A stretch of DNA of 64,000 nucleotides from an uncultured bacterium (GTDB taxonomy: Bacteria > Bacteroidota > Bacteroidia > Chitinophagales > Chitinophagaceae). The stretch lies in NCBI GenBank assembly GCA_903826405.1, contig CAIKEH010000013.1, positions 124,001-188,000 of the forward strand, written 5' to 3'. The notes under the pieces are model-generated. The model ran no database searches and was not told where the DNA came from. It worked only from the letters and a program-made list of their open reading frames with translations. Below, one piece after another: positions 51,671-61,138 of the stretch. Within the stretch, counting starts at the first letter, position 1; each line of letters starts with the position of its first letter. The translations under genes and the position numbers were made by a program.

Positions 51671-53533
51671 ATGTGTGGGATAGCAGGTATCATATCACCA
51701 GATCATTCCAAAGTCGAACCGGGCAGACTCAAAGCCATGGGAGACTCCCTTGCCCACAGGGGGCCTGATGGGGAAGGCTTGTTCGTGGATCATCAAGAAA
51801 GATTTTCCATCGGTTTCGCACATAGGAGACTCGCAATCGTAGATACCTCCGCCAATGCATCGCAACCTCTTACTTATGGAGACAGATACACCATCGTTCA
51901 TAATGGCGAGGTGTACAATTTTCCGGAACTCAGGGAGGAACTGAAATTGTTCGGACATCAGTTCCGCAGTAGTGGAGATACCGAAGTGATCGCTGCAGCC
52001 TACGCACAATGGCAGGAAGAATGCCTTACGCATTTCGACGGGATGTTCGCTTTCGGGATCTGGGACAAAGAAAAGAGGATTTTGTTCCTGGCAAGAGACC
52101 GGTTCGGTGAAAAGCCGCTCCATTATCATTATGACCCCGAAAATGGCGATTTTTGTTTTGCCTCCGAAGTGAAAGCCCTGCGTTCGATCGGGATCCGAAC
52201 ACCCCCCGATATGCAGATGATCTTTCAATACCTGTCACTCGGCATACCCTATATACCCGGCGAAACCGATAGAACCTTCTTCCAGGACATTTACAGCCTA
52301 CCACCAGCAAGCTTCTTGAAATTCGAGTCCGGCAAGGGCAAGCCCTATATACAAAGGTACTGGGACCTCGACAAGATTTCTATGACGGAAATGGATAATC
52401 GAAGCTCACGGTTCCGTTTTCAGGAATTGCTGCAAAACTCCGTTATGAGAAGACTGCGCAGTGATGTGCCATTAGGAAGCAGTCTGAGTGGAGGGCTGGA
52501 CAGCTGCTCGATCATCGCTCTTTGTAGACAAGAAGCTGCCAGTGCTTACTCACACAGATCATTCAGTGCAGTCTTCCCGGGTTTTTCAGGAGATGAATCC
52601 ATACCCATTCGGGAGATGGGAAAGGCCTTCCATTTGCAACAAATGTTCACGGAACCCGATGAAAAAGGGCTGAACGATCATATTGACAAACTAGTACATC
52701 AACTGGAAATGCCTCCATCTTCAGCCAGTGTCTTTGCCCAGTCCGGTGTTTTCGAAATAGCATCAGGCACGGAAGTGAAAGTGCTGCTCGATGGACAAGG
52801 TGCAGATGAGATTTTAGGAGGGTACAAAAAATACGCATCCTGGTATCTGCAGGAACTTTTCGCAGCTCGGCGATACGGTTCGTTCAAAAAAGAAATGAAA
52901 GCCCTCCGGGAAAATGGATTCCTGGAGGCTTGGGGCATGAAGAACATACTCGCGGCATTGATGCCAGGCCTTGCCGGTGTTCAATTGGAGAAGCGGGCCA
53001 GACGCAGACAATTGCATCACCCGGGATTGAGTGCCTCTTTCATTGATTCCTGCTACGACCCTTCGTCAGTGAACAAACCGACCATCACCTCCTTGAACGA
53101 CATCCTGTATGCGGATACGATGATGGGGGGGCTCCAGGAACTACTTCATTATGCAGACCGGAACTCCATGGCTTTCGGACTTGAAGTCCGCCTGCCATTC
53201 CTGAGCCATGAACTCGTGGAATTCATATTCAGCCTTCCTTCTTCCATGAAGATGCAGGATGGATTCACCAAATGGGTACTCCGGGATACCGTAAAAGACC
53301 TTCTCCCTCCCACCATAACCTGGCGCAAGGGCAAAACAGGATTCGAACCTCCTCAACAAAACTGGATGACTTCCTCGTCTGTACAGGCTTCCATATATAA
53401 TGCCAAAAAGAAACTCCACGATTTAGGGATCATCAATGACAAAGCGGTTCAAGACATCATACATCCTCACTCAGCCTATGCTGCAGATGGCCAGGACTGG
53501 CGTTACTGGATGGCAGGATGTTTTCTCGGGTGA
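51671..53533 (+). CDS. asnB: Asparagine synthase (glutamine-hydrolysing)
   Basis: Amidotransferase of 620 residues that makes asparagine, or an amide in surface-glycan pathways. The N-terminal class II glutaminase starts with catalytic Cys2 (MCGIAG), the synthetase half has the PP-loop SGGLDS (residues 273-278), and the C-terminal RLPFLSHELVEF is normal. A glycan-associated paralogue cannot be excluded. It is followed by the cystathionine enzyme. Confidence 0.92.
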   Translation: MCGIAGIISPDHSKVEPGRLKAMGDSLAHRGPDGEGLFVDHQERFSIGFAHRRLAIVDTSANASQPLTYGDRYTIVHNGEVYNFPELREELKLFGHQFRSSGDTEVIAAAYAQWQEECLTHFDGMFAFGIWDKEKRILFLARDRFGEKPLHYHYDPENGDFCFASEVKALRSIGIRTPPDMQMIFQYLSLGIPYIPGETDRTFFQDIYSLPPASFLKFESGKGKPYIQRYWDLDKISMTEMDNRSSRFRFQELLQNSVMRRLRSDVPLGSSLSGGLDSCSIIALCRQEAASAYSHRSFSAVFPGFSGDESIPIREMGKAFHLQQMFTEPDEKGLNDHIDKLVHQLEMPPSSASVFAQSGVFEIASGTEVKVLLDGQGADEILGGYKKYASWYLQELFAARRYGSFKKEMKALRENGFLEAWGMKNILAALMPGLAGVQLEKRARRRQLHHPGLSASFIDSCYDPSSVNKPTITSLNDILYADTMMGGLQELLHYADRNSMAFGLEVRLPFLSHELVEFIFSLPSSMKMQDGFTKWVLRDTVKDLLPPTITWRKGKTGFEPPQQNWMTSSSVQASIYNAKKKLHDLGIINDKAVQDIIHPHSAYAADGQDWRYWMAGCFLG

Positions 53534-53658
53534 TCCCAAAACTTGAATTATAAATGCGGTTCTTCCGTGGTTGGGAACAGCGATTAACTGTCCAACCAAA
53601 TAACCCAATAGTATCCCTGTTGAAAAAACCTCATCTTTGCCGAAATGATCGTCAAAGC

Positions 53659-54798
53659 ATGAAACCAGCAACCAAGTTCATACACGCCGGAGCCCATCCC
53701 GACCCCTCCACGGGTGCCATCATGACCCCTATTTACCAAACATCCACCTATGTCCAGGAGGCGCCTGGCGTGAATAAGGGATTCGAATATGCGAGGTCAC
53801 AGAATCCCACCCGAAAGGCGCTGGAGGAATCTCTTGCCATCATCGAGAACGGGAAGTATGGCCTGGCTTTCAGTAGCGGCGTTGCAGCTACGGATTCTGT
53901 CATCAAATTGCTCGCTCCGGGTGACGAGGTCATTGCGGCGAGTGACATGTATGGTGGAACATACCGTCTCTTCACCAAAATATATGAGAAGTTCGGCATC
54001 ATTTTCAAGTATGTCGACATGCATGAAGCAAAATCGATTGAACCTCTGATCACGAAAAACACCAAGTTGATCTGGATGGAGACGCCAACGAACCCGCTGA
54101 TGAATATCGCGGATATCGCCGCCATCACTGCCATCGCCAAAGCTCATCAGGTGCTCGTTTGTGTGGATAATACTTTCGCTTCACCCTATCTGCAAAATCC
54201 TCTGGATCTCGGTGCGGATCTGGTCATGCATTCCGTCACCAAATACCTCAGCGGCCATAGTGATGTCATTCAGGGTGCGCTGGTCATGAACGACGATTCA
54301 CTGCGTGACCAACTGTATTTCATTCAGAAAAGCTGTGGCGCAGTGCCTGGTCCCATGGATTGCTTTCTGGTACTCCGGGGCATTAAGACACTCCATGTTC
54401 GTATGCAACGTCACTGTGAGAACGGGGCAATGATCGCCCGATTCCTTCGGGATCATCCCAAAGTGGGTAAGGTATATTGGCCAGGTTTCGCCGACCACCC
54501 CAACCACGACATCGCGAAAAATCAGATGCGTGATTTCGGGGGGATGTTGAGTTTTGAATTGAAGGACGACAGCGTGGCTAATGCAAGACGTGTGCTTTCA
54601 TCCACCCATCTCTTCTCCCTTGCTGAAAGTCTGGGCGGAGTGGAATCTCTCATCAACCACCCTGCGTCCATGACCCATGCTTCCATTCCCCGTGAGGAAC
54701 GGCTGAAGAACGGCCTGACCGATTCTCTGATCCGCCTCAGTGTGGGCATAGAAGATGCAGAAGACCTCATGGAAGATCTGAACAGAGCTATCGGCTGA
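53659..54798 (+). CDS. Cystathionine gamma-synthase/lyase-type PLP enzyme
   Basis: Cys/Met metabolism PLP enzyme of 379 residues. It starts MKPATKFIHAGAHPDPSTGA, with the typical YARSQNPTR and SGVAATDSVI, the PLP lysine K195 in HSVTKYLSGHSD and SLGGVESLINHPASMTH. The family splits into cystathionine gamma-synthase (methionine branch) and gamma-lyase (cysteine branch), which I cannot separate. The ATG at 53659 agrees with the domain start; earlier codons from 53554 have no family match. The stop is separated by one base from the ATG of the next gene. Confidence 0.93.
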   Translation: MKPATKFIHAGAHPDPSTGAIMTPIYQTSTYVQEAPGVNKGFEYARSQNPTRKALEESLAIIENGKYGLAFSSGVAATDSVIKLLAPGDEVIAASDMYGGTYRLFTKIYEKFGIIFKYVDMHEAKSIEPLITKNTKLIWMETPTNPLMNIADIAAITAIAKAHQVLVCVDNTFASPYLQNPLDLGADLVMHSVTKYLSGHSDVIQGALVMNDDSLRDQLYFIQKSCGAVPGPMDCFLVLRGIKTLHVRMQRHCENGAMIARFLRDHPKVGKVYWPGFADHPNHDIAKNQMRDFGGMLSFELKDDSVANARRVLSSTHLFSLAESLGGVESLINHPASMTHASIPREERLKNGLTDSLIRLSVGIEDAEDLMEDLNRAIG

Positions 54799-54799
54799 A

Positions 54800-55669
54800 A
54801 TGAGTTCTACACCCCATTTCATCGATAGCCTTGAGCCCATGAATAAGCGTCGTAAACCATCCAAGGATCCCGGGATCAAGGCGTTGCTGGACGGTCATGT
54901 ACGCGAATTGAATCATCTCTCATTCATTGAATCGGACCCCATATCCATACCACACCGTTTTAAAAAAAAGCAGGACATAGAGATCGCAGGTCTTTTTTCA
55001 GCGGTCTTCTCCTGGGGTAACCGAACAACCATCATCAGTAAAGCATCAGAATTGCTCAACAGAATGGACAATGCACCCCATACATTCATCCTCCACCATG
55101 GAAAAAAGGAATTGAAGCAACTGATGGGATTCGTTCACCGGACTTACAACGACACCGATCTACTTGGCACCTTGGAATTCCTTCACCAACATTACAGCGG
55201 GAGATCTGTGCTCAACAAAAAGGAACTGGTCGATATGGAAAATATCAGCCTGGAATCAGCTTTCTCCGTATGGATGGACAAGAGTGATCTTCATGTGGAG
55301 AAAGCGCTAAGAGGCTTCCACAACTATTTCTTCTCTTCGCCGAACATCGCCGATCGTACACGGAAACACTTTCCCACCCCGGAAAGAGGTTCAGCCTGCA
55401 AAAGGCTGAATATGTTCCTGAGATGGATGGTCAGGAAAGATGAAAGCGGTGTGGACTTCGGCATCTGGAATGATATAAGCCCTGCACAACTGATCTGTCC
55501 ACTGGACTTGCATGTCGGAAGGATCGCTCGTAAGCATGGACTCCTCAAAAGGAAATATGATGACTGGGAAGCCGCATTGGAACTTACTGCAGAACTGAAA
55601 GCCATGGATCCAAATGATCCCGTGAAATATGATTTTGCCCTCTTTGGAATGGGAGTCCTGGGGTACTAA
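54800..55669 (+). CDS. TIGR02757/DUF2400 family protein
   Basis: A 289-residue protein of unknown function in the DUF2400 family, with FIESDPISIPHRFKKKQDIEIAGLFSAVFSWGNR, RRxxNMFLRWMVRKD-type segment KRLNMFLRWMVRKDESG and VDFGIWNDISPAQLICPLDLH. The latter pattern looks like a helix-hairpin-helix glycosylase relative, so a nucleic-acid role is plausible (inference). It starts one base after the PLP enzyme stop, so they are cotranscribed. Confidence 0.9.
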   Translation: MSSTPHFIDSLEPMNKRRKPSKDPGIKALLDGHVRELNHLSFIESDPISIPHRFKKKQDIEIAGLFSAVFSWGNRTTIISKASELLNRMDNAPHTFILHHGKKELKQLMGFVHRTYNDTDLLGTLEFLHQHYSGRSVLNKKELVDMENISLESAFSVWMDKSDLHVEKALRGFHNYFFSSPNIADRTRKHFPTPERGSACKRLNMFLRWMVRKDESGVDFGIWNDISPAQLICPLDLHVGRIARKHGLLKRKYDDWEAALELTAELKAMDPNDPVKYDFALFGMGVLGY

Positions 55670-55826
55670 AAATTAAATGTTGCATCTTCAGGTTGCGTCG
55701 CTCCCAAACACAGACCATAGCATTTAGTCTGCTATCTATATCATCATTAAATAGTTACACAAAAACCATGCCTTCTCATATTCACTTTTAGGGCATGCAG
55801 TCCGGACCATCCGAGTTCGTCTATCA

Positions 55827-57782
55827 TTATTTTCTGTATGCCAGAAATATATCCAAGGAAGAAGGGTTTCGCATGGCGTCTCTGCTGGCGGCTTTCGCCG
55901 GTTCCATGCCCATGAGTATTTTTTTCACTGGCGTTTCCATCTTCTTCCCGCTGATGGTATAAGGAACATCTTCAATCGCTATGATCTCGTCCGGAACATG
56001 ACGAGGGCTACATCGGGTACGAAGTATTTCATCGATGTTTTTTTTCAACTCAGCCGTGAGTTCATGACCTGATTTCATCACCACAAAAAGGGGCATATGG
56101 AAAGTCCCATCTTTATTCTCCAGGCAAACTACAAGGCTGTCCGCCAATTCCATCAGACCATCCAGTACGGAATAGATCTCTGCTGTACCTATGCGTACGC
56201 CGTCACGATTCAGCGTTGCATCGGATCTTCCAGATATGAGGACCGTCCCCCGTGCCGTGATCTCTATCCAATCACCATGCCGCCAGATACCTGGATAAAT
56301 CTCGAAATAACTAGAATGATAACGCTGATCCTCGGGATCGTCCCAGAAACAAATGGGCATAGTGGGCATGGGTTGACGGATCACCATCTCCCCTACCTCA
56401 CCTCGTACCGGTTTGCCGTCAACATCAAAGGCCTCCACATCACAACCCAAGAGTCTGCATTGGATCTCGCCGGCACAAACAGGCTCCCAAGGTGATCCTC
56501 CGACCAGTCCACTGCACACGTCTGTACCGCCACTCAAAGAGATCAACCAAAGATCTTTTTTCACACGTTCGTATACCCAATGGAATGCATCTGATGATAA
56601 TGGAGAACCGGTTGACCCCAGACTGCGCAAAACTGGAAATCGGTCAGGCGTGAATGTCAATCCCGATCTCATGCATGCGATCAAGAAGGCTGCCCCGGCA
56701 CCAAAATGATGAACTCCTGCTTCCGACACCATATCCCAAAGTGTATTTAATCCGGGATATGAAGCCGAACCTTCATACAGTACAAGGGTTGCTCCGCACA
56801 GCATCGATGACAGAGCATAATTCCACATCATCCAACCCGTGGTGGAGAACCACAGATAGCGTTCACCGGGTTTCACATCCTGATGCAATACCAGGGATTT
56901 CATATGCTCGAGGAGGCACCCACCTACGGAATGGGTGATAGCCTTCGGCTTACCCGTAGTGCCAGAGGAAAAAAGCACCCAGAGCGGATGTCCGAAGGGT
57001 ACAGGCACAAAATGGAGTCCCGCATTACCGGTTGACAAGAGTTCAGTCCAGTTAACCATGCCGGGATACTCAGCACCTTCATCAAGAAAAGGAACCAGAA
57101 CGGACTGCTCCAAGGTAGGAAGCCTTTTTTTCAGATCGCTGAATGATGCACGTTTATCAAACGGCCTACCATTATACATATATCCATCGGTAAAGAAAAT
57201 CACCTTAGGTCCTATCTGCACTAGTCTCTCCGCCAAACTGGCCTCACCAAAATCCGGGGAACATGTACTCCAGACCGCACCCAGGGAATTGGCCGCCAGA
57301 AACGCGATCACCGTCTCAGGGGTATTCGGCATGATCGCTGCCACCCGATCGCCCACAATAACCCCTTTCGATCGCAACCATGCCGCAACTGCCGAGACTT
57401 TGTCCTCCAGTTCGCTCCAGCCAATAGCCTGCAATTCTTTTCTTTCATTCTGGTGTATAATGGCCGGGCGACCTTCCGAGCGATTCCTGAAAATATGCTC
57501 CGCGTAATTCAGCATGGCACCGGTGAACCATGCTGTGCCGATCATCCCAGATTCAGGCTTTTCCAGAACACGCGAATAAGGTGTATGAGATCGGATCTGG
57601 AAGTAGTCCCAGATCGATTCCCAGAAATCGGCGATATTCGAAACGCTCCATTTCCTGCAGGATTCATAATCGCTGAATGCCAATCCTCTGTTGTCTCGAA
57701 GCCATTGTGTATAGGCATAAAGGTTGCTGCTCTCCCTGAACGATGCAGAAGGCATCCACAATATTGACTGTTCGGTGCTCAT
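55827..57782 (-). CDS. Acetoacetyl-CoA synthetase
   Basis: AMP-forming ligase of 651 residues activating acetoacetate (or another short acid) with CoA. ANL-family motifs are visible: LWVLFSSGTTGKPKAI (P-loop), WFSTTGWMMWN, SGGTDVCSG, and the C-terminal lysine in TISGKKMETPVKKIL. The extended N-terminal part with FWESIWDYFQIRSHTPYSRVL is typical of acetoacetyl-CoA synthetase rather than acetyl-CoA synthetase. It is divergent from the small gene at 57840. Confidence 0.92.
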   Translation of the reverse strand: MSTEQSILWMPSASFRESSNLYAYTQWLRDNRGLAFSDYESCRKWSVSNIADFWESIWDYFQIRSHTPYSRVLEKPESGMIGTAWFTGAMLNYAEHIFRNRSEGRPAIIHQNERKELQAIGWSELEDKVSAVAAWLRSKGVIVGDRVAAIMPNTPETVIAFLAANSLGAVWSTCSPDFGEASLAERLVQIGPKVIFFTDGYMYNGRPFDKRASFSDLKKRLPTLEQSVLVPFLDEGAEYPGMVNWTELLSTGNAGLHFVPVPFGHPLWVLFSSGTTGKPKAITHSVGGCLLEHMKSLVLHQDVKPGERYLWFSTTGWMMWNYALSSMLCGATLVLYEGSASYPGLNTLWDMVSEAGVHHFGAGAAFLIACMRSGLTFTPDRFPVLRSLGSTGSPLSSDAFHWVYERVKKDLWLISLSGGTDVCSGLVGGSPWEPVCAGEIQCRLLGCDVEAFDVDGKPVRGEVGEMVIRQPMPTMPICFWDDPEDQRYHSSYFEIYPGIWRHGDWIEITARGTVLISGRSDATLNRDGVRIGTAEIYSVLDGLMELADSLVVCLENKDGTFHMPLFVVMKSGHELTAELKKNIDEILRTRCSPRHVPDEIIAIEDVPYTISGKKMETPVKKILMGMEPAKAASRDAMRNPSSLDIFLAYRK

Positions 57783-57839
57783 GCTGATTACCTAAAAATA
57801 CAGGAAAAGGATACCAGGACGTTGATGTAAATTGTAGAG

Positions 57840-58172
57840 ATGGCCAAGATTGAAGATCAGGAAATATATGCATCCCTATCAAGAGATTGGCCGATGGCTA
57901 AATTTGAAAACGCCACGGAAGACTCCCTACTCCATGTCTTGGCCTATTCCGTGAACGAGCTCATCAAAAGTGATTTTCACCGCCTGATGTCGATCTTATA
58001 CCGCATTGATGTCAGTGAGAAAAAATTGAGGCAACTAATAGGAACCCACAAAGGGACAGATGCTGCCACGATCATCGCACATTTGATCATAGAAAGGGAA
58101 AAACAGAAAATCAGGACGAAGAAAGGTTTTCCGGAACGGAGCAGTGACATCCCGGAGGATGAGATATGGTAG
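57840..58172 (+). CDS. Small hypothetical soluble protein
   Basis: A 110-residue charged, mostly helical protein (MAKIEDQEIYASLSRDWPMA, VNELIKSDFHRLMSILYRIDVSEKKLRQLI, IIAHLIIEREKQKIRTKKGF). I do not recognise a family. Coding potential is supported by a continuous frame and amino acid composition. The ATG is preceded at 4 nt by a weak TAaaTTGT box. It is divergent from the acetoacetyl-CoA synthetase gene. Confidence 0.7.
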   Translation: MAKIEDQEIYASLSRDWPMAKFENATEDSLLHVLAYSVNELIKSDFHRLMSILYRIDVSEKKLRQLIGTHKGTDAATIIAHLIIEREKQKIRTKKGFPERSSDIPEDEIW

Positions 58173-58224
58173 GTCAAAAAACTGCGGTTTCAGAGAGCAC
58201 GAATGAAGTTAAACTTATCCTGCG

Positions 58225-59328
58225 TCACATGTCCTCTTCAAAGATATCGTGCTCGAACCTGTTCTGCTTGAGCAATAAGTAATGCTTTTTAAGCGTGGAA
58301 AAGAGGGGGTATTTACGGTAGGGAAGATCATATTGAAGGGCATAATGCTCCAGCCTTTCCGTTATCTCGGGATAATAGGCATGATTCACATTCGGGAAAA
58401 GATGGTGGACCACATGGAAATTGAAAGAACCCATGACGTATCGGGTGAGCCAGTTGTCATGCGTAACATCATTAGTGGTTTTCAGCATATGCATGAACCA
58501 GTTGTCTGATAGTTGATTCACTTCATCCGGCAAAGGAAAATCCGAGGAAGTATTGGCATGGGGTGGCAATAGCACCAAAAGGGAAAAGATGCTAGCTGTC
58601 AGCACACTGATGAGGAACGCCCCCAAGGTTTGGCCCCAACTTATGCCCAGGATCATCTTGGGGAGAAATATCATGTAGAAAAAAAACAAAGACTTGAACA
58701 GGATGAGCTTGATGTATTCGATTCGGGGTATCCTGATCAGTTTATGTACGGTACGTTTCTTATCAAAATAATCCTTGAAATCCCGGATGATCAGCCAGTT
58801 GAACAGGAACAACGGATAGATCATGGGGAGGTAGATGTGCTGGTATTTGTGTATCCTGGAGTAACTGGCTGAGGGGAAAACACGCGCTATTGTGCTCTGT
58901 TCTACGTCCGTATCCCAACCATTTACATTGGGGTAGTTGTGGTGGAAACGAACATGCCGTAATTTCCAGATATAGCTGTTGGCCCCGATCAGGTCGAACA
59001 TGTAAACGAAAGTTTCATTCAGTCTGCGGCTACGGAAAATAGTGTGATGGACGGCATCGTGCACGATATTCAGGTAGATAAGTACGAATTCAAATCCCAG
59101 TGCTATATAACAGAGATAGTGCACCCAAGGATTTTTTCCCCAGAACATGGCTATGGCCCAGGTGCCAAAGAAAAGAACAGGGAAGAAAATAGCTTTGAAC
59201 TGGATGATCCATCTCCTCTCCTGATCGTGCCTTGCCACGATATGCTGAACATCCTGACGCAGCAGCTGGAAGATCTCATCACTCTGGCCACGAGTGTACC
59301 TTGGTTTTCTCTTTACAGCAGTCTTCAT
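58225..59328 (-). CDS. Membrane fatty acid desaturase
   Basis: Di-iron desaturase of about 367 residues, starting MKTAVKRKPRYTRGQ. Histidine boxes are in order: HDAVHH, RHVRFHHNY, and HVVHHLFPNVNH. Four hydrophobic segments flank them. It probably introduces a double bond in acyl chains of phospholipids or acyl-CoA. An ATG at 59355 would add nine residues. A TTG at 59394 is excluded because it lies inside the promoter -7 box. Confidence 0.9.
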   Translation of the reverse strand: MKTAVKRKPRYTRGQSDEIFQLLRQDVQHIVARHDQERRWIIQFKAIFFPVLFFGTWAIAMFWGKNPWVHYLCYIALGFEFVLIYLNIVHDAVHHTIFRSRRLNETFVYMFDLIGANSYIWKLRHVRFHHNYPNVNGWDTDVEQSTIARVFPSASYSRIHKYQHIYLPMIYPLFLFNWLIIRDFKDYFDKKRTVHKLIRIPRIEYIKLILFKSLFFFYMIFLPKMILGISWGQTLGAFLISVLTASIFSLLVLLPPHANTSSDFPLPDEVNQLSDNWFMHMLKTTNDVTHDNWLTRYVMGSFNFHVVHHLFPNVNHAYYPEITERLEHYALQYDLPYRKYPLFSTLKKHYLLLKQNRFEHDIFEEDM

Positions 59329-59391
59329 GATCTGAAACCTGACCCAAGCATGCATGACGTTAATTCGAGCATCTAAGGATCTATAGTAACG

Positions 59392-59420
59392 CAAAAGTAT
59401 ATCATCGAACTTTTATCAAA
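59392..59420 (-). promoter_or_regulatory. Promoter of the desaturase gene: TTTG-17 nt-TActTTTG
   Basis: On the minus strand TTTG (59420-59417) and TACTTTTG (59399-59392) match the Bacteroidota promoter consensus exactly with 17-nt spacing. The start site would lie about 57 nt before the ATG at 59328, or about 30 nt before the ATG at 59355. Confidence 0.75.
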
Positions 59421-59576
59421 GTGATCGGGTCTTCTTTTTTTGAAAAAATGAGAGGCGTTTGCTCATATAATGAATATTTTTCAACTGAATGCAAAAAGAC
59501 AGGCAATTTGTTCAACCCTGCTGGTTCCTGTCTGAGCTGAGCTACAAATTCCTAACTTATCCTATCAAACAGAATC

Positions 59577-60560
59577 ATGAAATTGACCACCTACTTGAAA
59601 GAAGGCAACGAACAGCTGGCCTTGATGGTTGATGAACTGCTTTTCGACATGGACAGTTTGCATCCTGACCTCCCGATGAGCATGATCATGTTCCTGAACT
59701 ATTGGGATGACTGCTATCCGCTGGCCCTTGCGGCACAGCAAGCCATGAAGGAGGGCCGTATGTCCAGACCAAGAGGGATCCTCGTCAGGGATGTCGAGTG
59801 GCTGGCACCTGTTCCTCTTCCTAATAGTTGTCGGAATGGGATGGGCACTGGAATGTCCAGGATATCAACCAGACAGGATCCATCTTCAAAAATCCCTGGG
59901 CACGAGAAATTTCCCGAATTTCCATTCACCGACCATCACGCCATCAAGGGGCCAGGGGAGATCATATGCATGCCCGACCATCTGGAACAACTGGATTTCA
60001 CCATGCAGACGGCCATTGTGATTTGCCGTCAGGGCAGGAACATCCGGGCCTCGCAGGCCGATGCCTTTATCGGAGGACTGATGGTCATGAATGGATTGAT
60101 ATCTCACGGACCTTTTAGGGAAAATATGAAAGGGGCGGGTGGAACAACCAAAGGCAACAGCATTGCAACGTCCATCGGACCTTGCCTGATTACCTTGGAT
60201 GAACTTTCGCAATATGAAATACCCGCAAGAATCGGACATGAGGGCGTATCATGGAATCTGCCGATCTCCTGCGAGGTGAATGGCAAACTGGCCGGTGAGG
60301 GGAATCTGGGTGAAATGGATTGGACATTCGCGGAGATCATTGAAAGAATATCTTACGGGGCTCAGTTATTCCCGGGCGATGTCATTGGTAGCGGAGATCT
60401 GAGAAATATCCAAATGAATGCCGATCCCAACCATCAAGTTTGGCTGAAACCTGGAGACAAATTAAATGTACAAGTAGAAGGTCTGGGGATTTTACAAAAC
60501 ACGATCGCCCTGGAGGATTCGGACTATTCCCTATCGTCGAAAACAAAACAAACGGATTGA
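59577..60560 (+). CDS. Fumarylacetoacetate hydrolase-fold protein lacking metal ligands (probable pseudoenzyme)
   Basis: A 327-residue homologue of the FAH superfamily of C-C bond hydrolases/decarboxylases. Family landmarks are visible: WLAPVPLPNSCR, HHAIKGPGEIICMPDHLEQLDF, GRNIRASQADAFIGGLMVMN and DVIGSGDLR. However, the two metal glutamates of the usual ExE (DFELE-type) are T142 and Q144, and the third ligand in the MNDLSAR motif is G173. The SCRDGYAFRQH segment with the catalytic histidine is also altered (SCRNGMGTGM). Flanking sequence keeps the frame, so this looks like substitution and not error. It is likely catalytically inactive or has a different role. It is not next to tyrosine-degradation genes. 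Confidence 0.85.
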   Translation: MKLTTYLKEGNEQLALMVDELLFDMDSLHPDLPMSMIMFLNYWDDCYPLALAAQQAMKEGRMSRPRGILVRDVEWLAPVPLPNSCRNGMGTGMSRISTRQDPSSKIPGHEKFPEFPFTDHHAIKGPGEIICMPDHLEQLDFTMQTAIVICRQGRNIRASQADAFIGGLMVMNGLISHGPFRENMKGAGGTTKGNSIATSIGPCLITLDELSQYEIPARIGHEGVSWNLPISCEVNGKLAGEGNLGEMDWTFAEIIERISYGAQLFPGDVIGSGDLRNIQMNADPNHQVWLKPGDKLNVQVEGLGILQNTIALEDSDYSLSSKTKQTD

Positions 60561-60692
60561 TCAAATTGATTATTCACCAGATGGAAACAGCTCGTCATTC
60601 AGCAAGTCCTGATAAATATTTTCAGATGATGAACAGGAATCCTGTGATCATCATATTCCAGAGAACAGCATGAACAAAGGACGTATTCAAGT

Positions 60693-60968
60693 ATGAACGG
60701 ATCCACCATACAACAAAACCAGATCATCGCTTTGCCAGCTTCCATTCGAGAAAGCCGTATCCTCACCGCGGACCAACTCGACATGCTGGTTTCATCAGGT
60801 CCTATTCCTGATCCCAACCCCGCATTTTACGACCGTCATGTTAAGGAGATCATGCATTACTTCTCACCCAACCCGGAAGAAATGGAATTCGAATTACATC
60901 GGTATGCCGCATGCCTTATCGATGAAAAAAAGTACAAGGAGGCGTGGCAGGTTCTGCTCATTCTCTGA
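60693..60968 (+). CDS. Small hypothetical protein
   Basis: A 91-residue protein, MNGSTIQQNQIIALPASIRES at the start, then a helical acidic C-terminal half (YDRHVKEIMHYFSPNPEEMEFELHR and KKYKEAWQVLL). I do not recognise the family. It lies between the FAH-fold gene and lysS with no obvious promoter. Reading frame and composition support a gene but weakly. Confidence 0.55.
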   Translation: MNGSTIQQNQIIALPASIRESRILTADQLDMLVSSGPIPDPNPAFYDRHVKEIMHYFSPNPEEMEFELHRYAACLIDEKKYKEAWQVLLIL

Positions 60969-60974
60969 AAAAAG

Positions 60975-60990
60975 CTATCGGGTCCGATAG
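60975..60990. repeat. Short inverted repeat after the small gene
   Basis: CTATCG (60975-60980) and CGATAG (60985-60990) with loop GGTC. On the plus strand there is no T-run after it; on the minus strand it is followed by six T, but no minus-strand gene ends here. Function is unclear. Confidence 0.3.
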
Positions 60991-61086
60991 AACACCGTAA
61001 AATGTTAAAGTCCATTGAGACTATACATTGGGTAATGGATGCTATACGCTTCCCGGTTCAACTGAATAAAAGCACTTGAAATATTG

Positions 61087-61094
61087 TATTTTTG
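61087..61094 (+). promoter_or_regulatory. -7 box TAttTTTG upstream of lysS
   Basis: Exact TAnnTTTG match 44 nt before the lysS ATG at 61139. No clear -33 box at the expected distance. Confidence 0.5.
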
Positions 61095-61138
61095 CGAACC
61101 CCGCCGCTTAAGAAATCCGGTGTGGTATCCCCACCAAC

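Noticed and set aside
53534-53658. SAM riboswitch upstream of the cystathionine enzyme
   Set aside because: No conserved helices of a known SAM aptamer were recognised in this 125-nt leader.
59791-60118. Frameshift in the FAH-fold gene as an explanation for the missing metal residues
   Set aside because: Conserved stretches before, between and after the changed positions are all in the same frame, and the other frames show no family pattern.
60975-60990. Terminator for the small gene at 60693
   Set aside because: The hairpin has no T-run on the plus strand; the T-run exists only on the opposite strand, where no gene ends.
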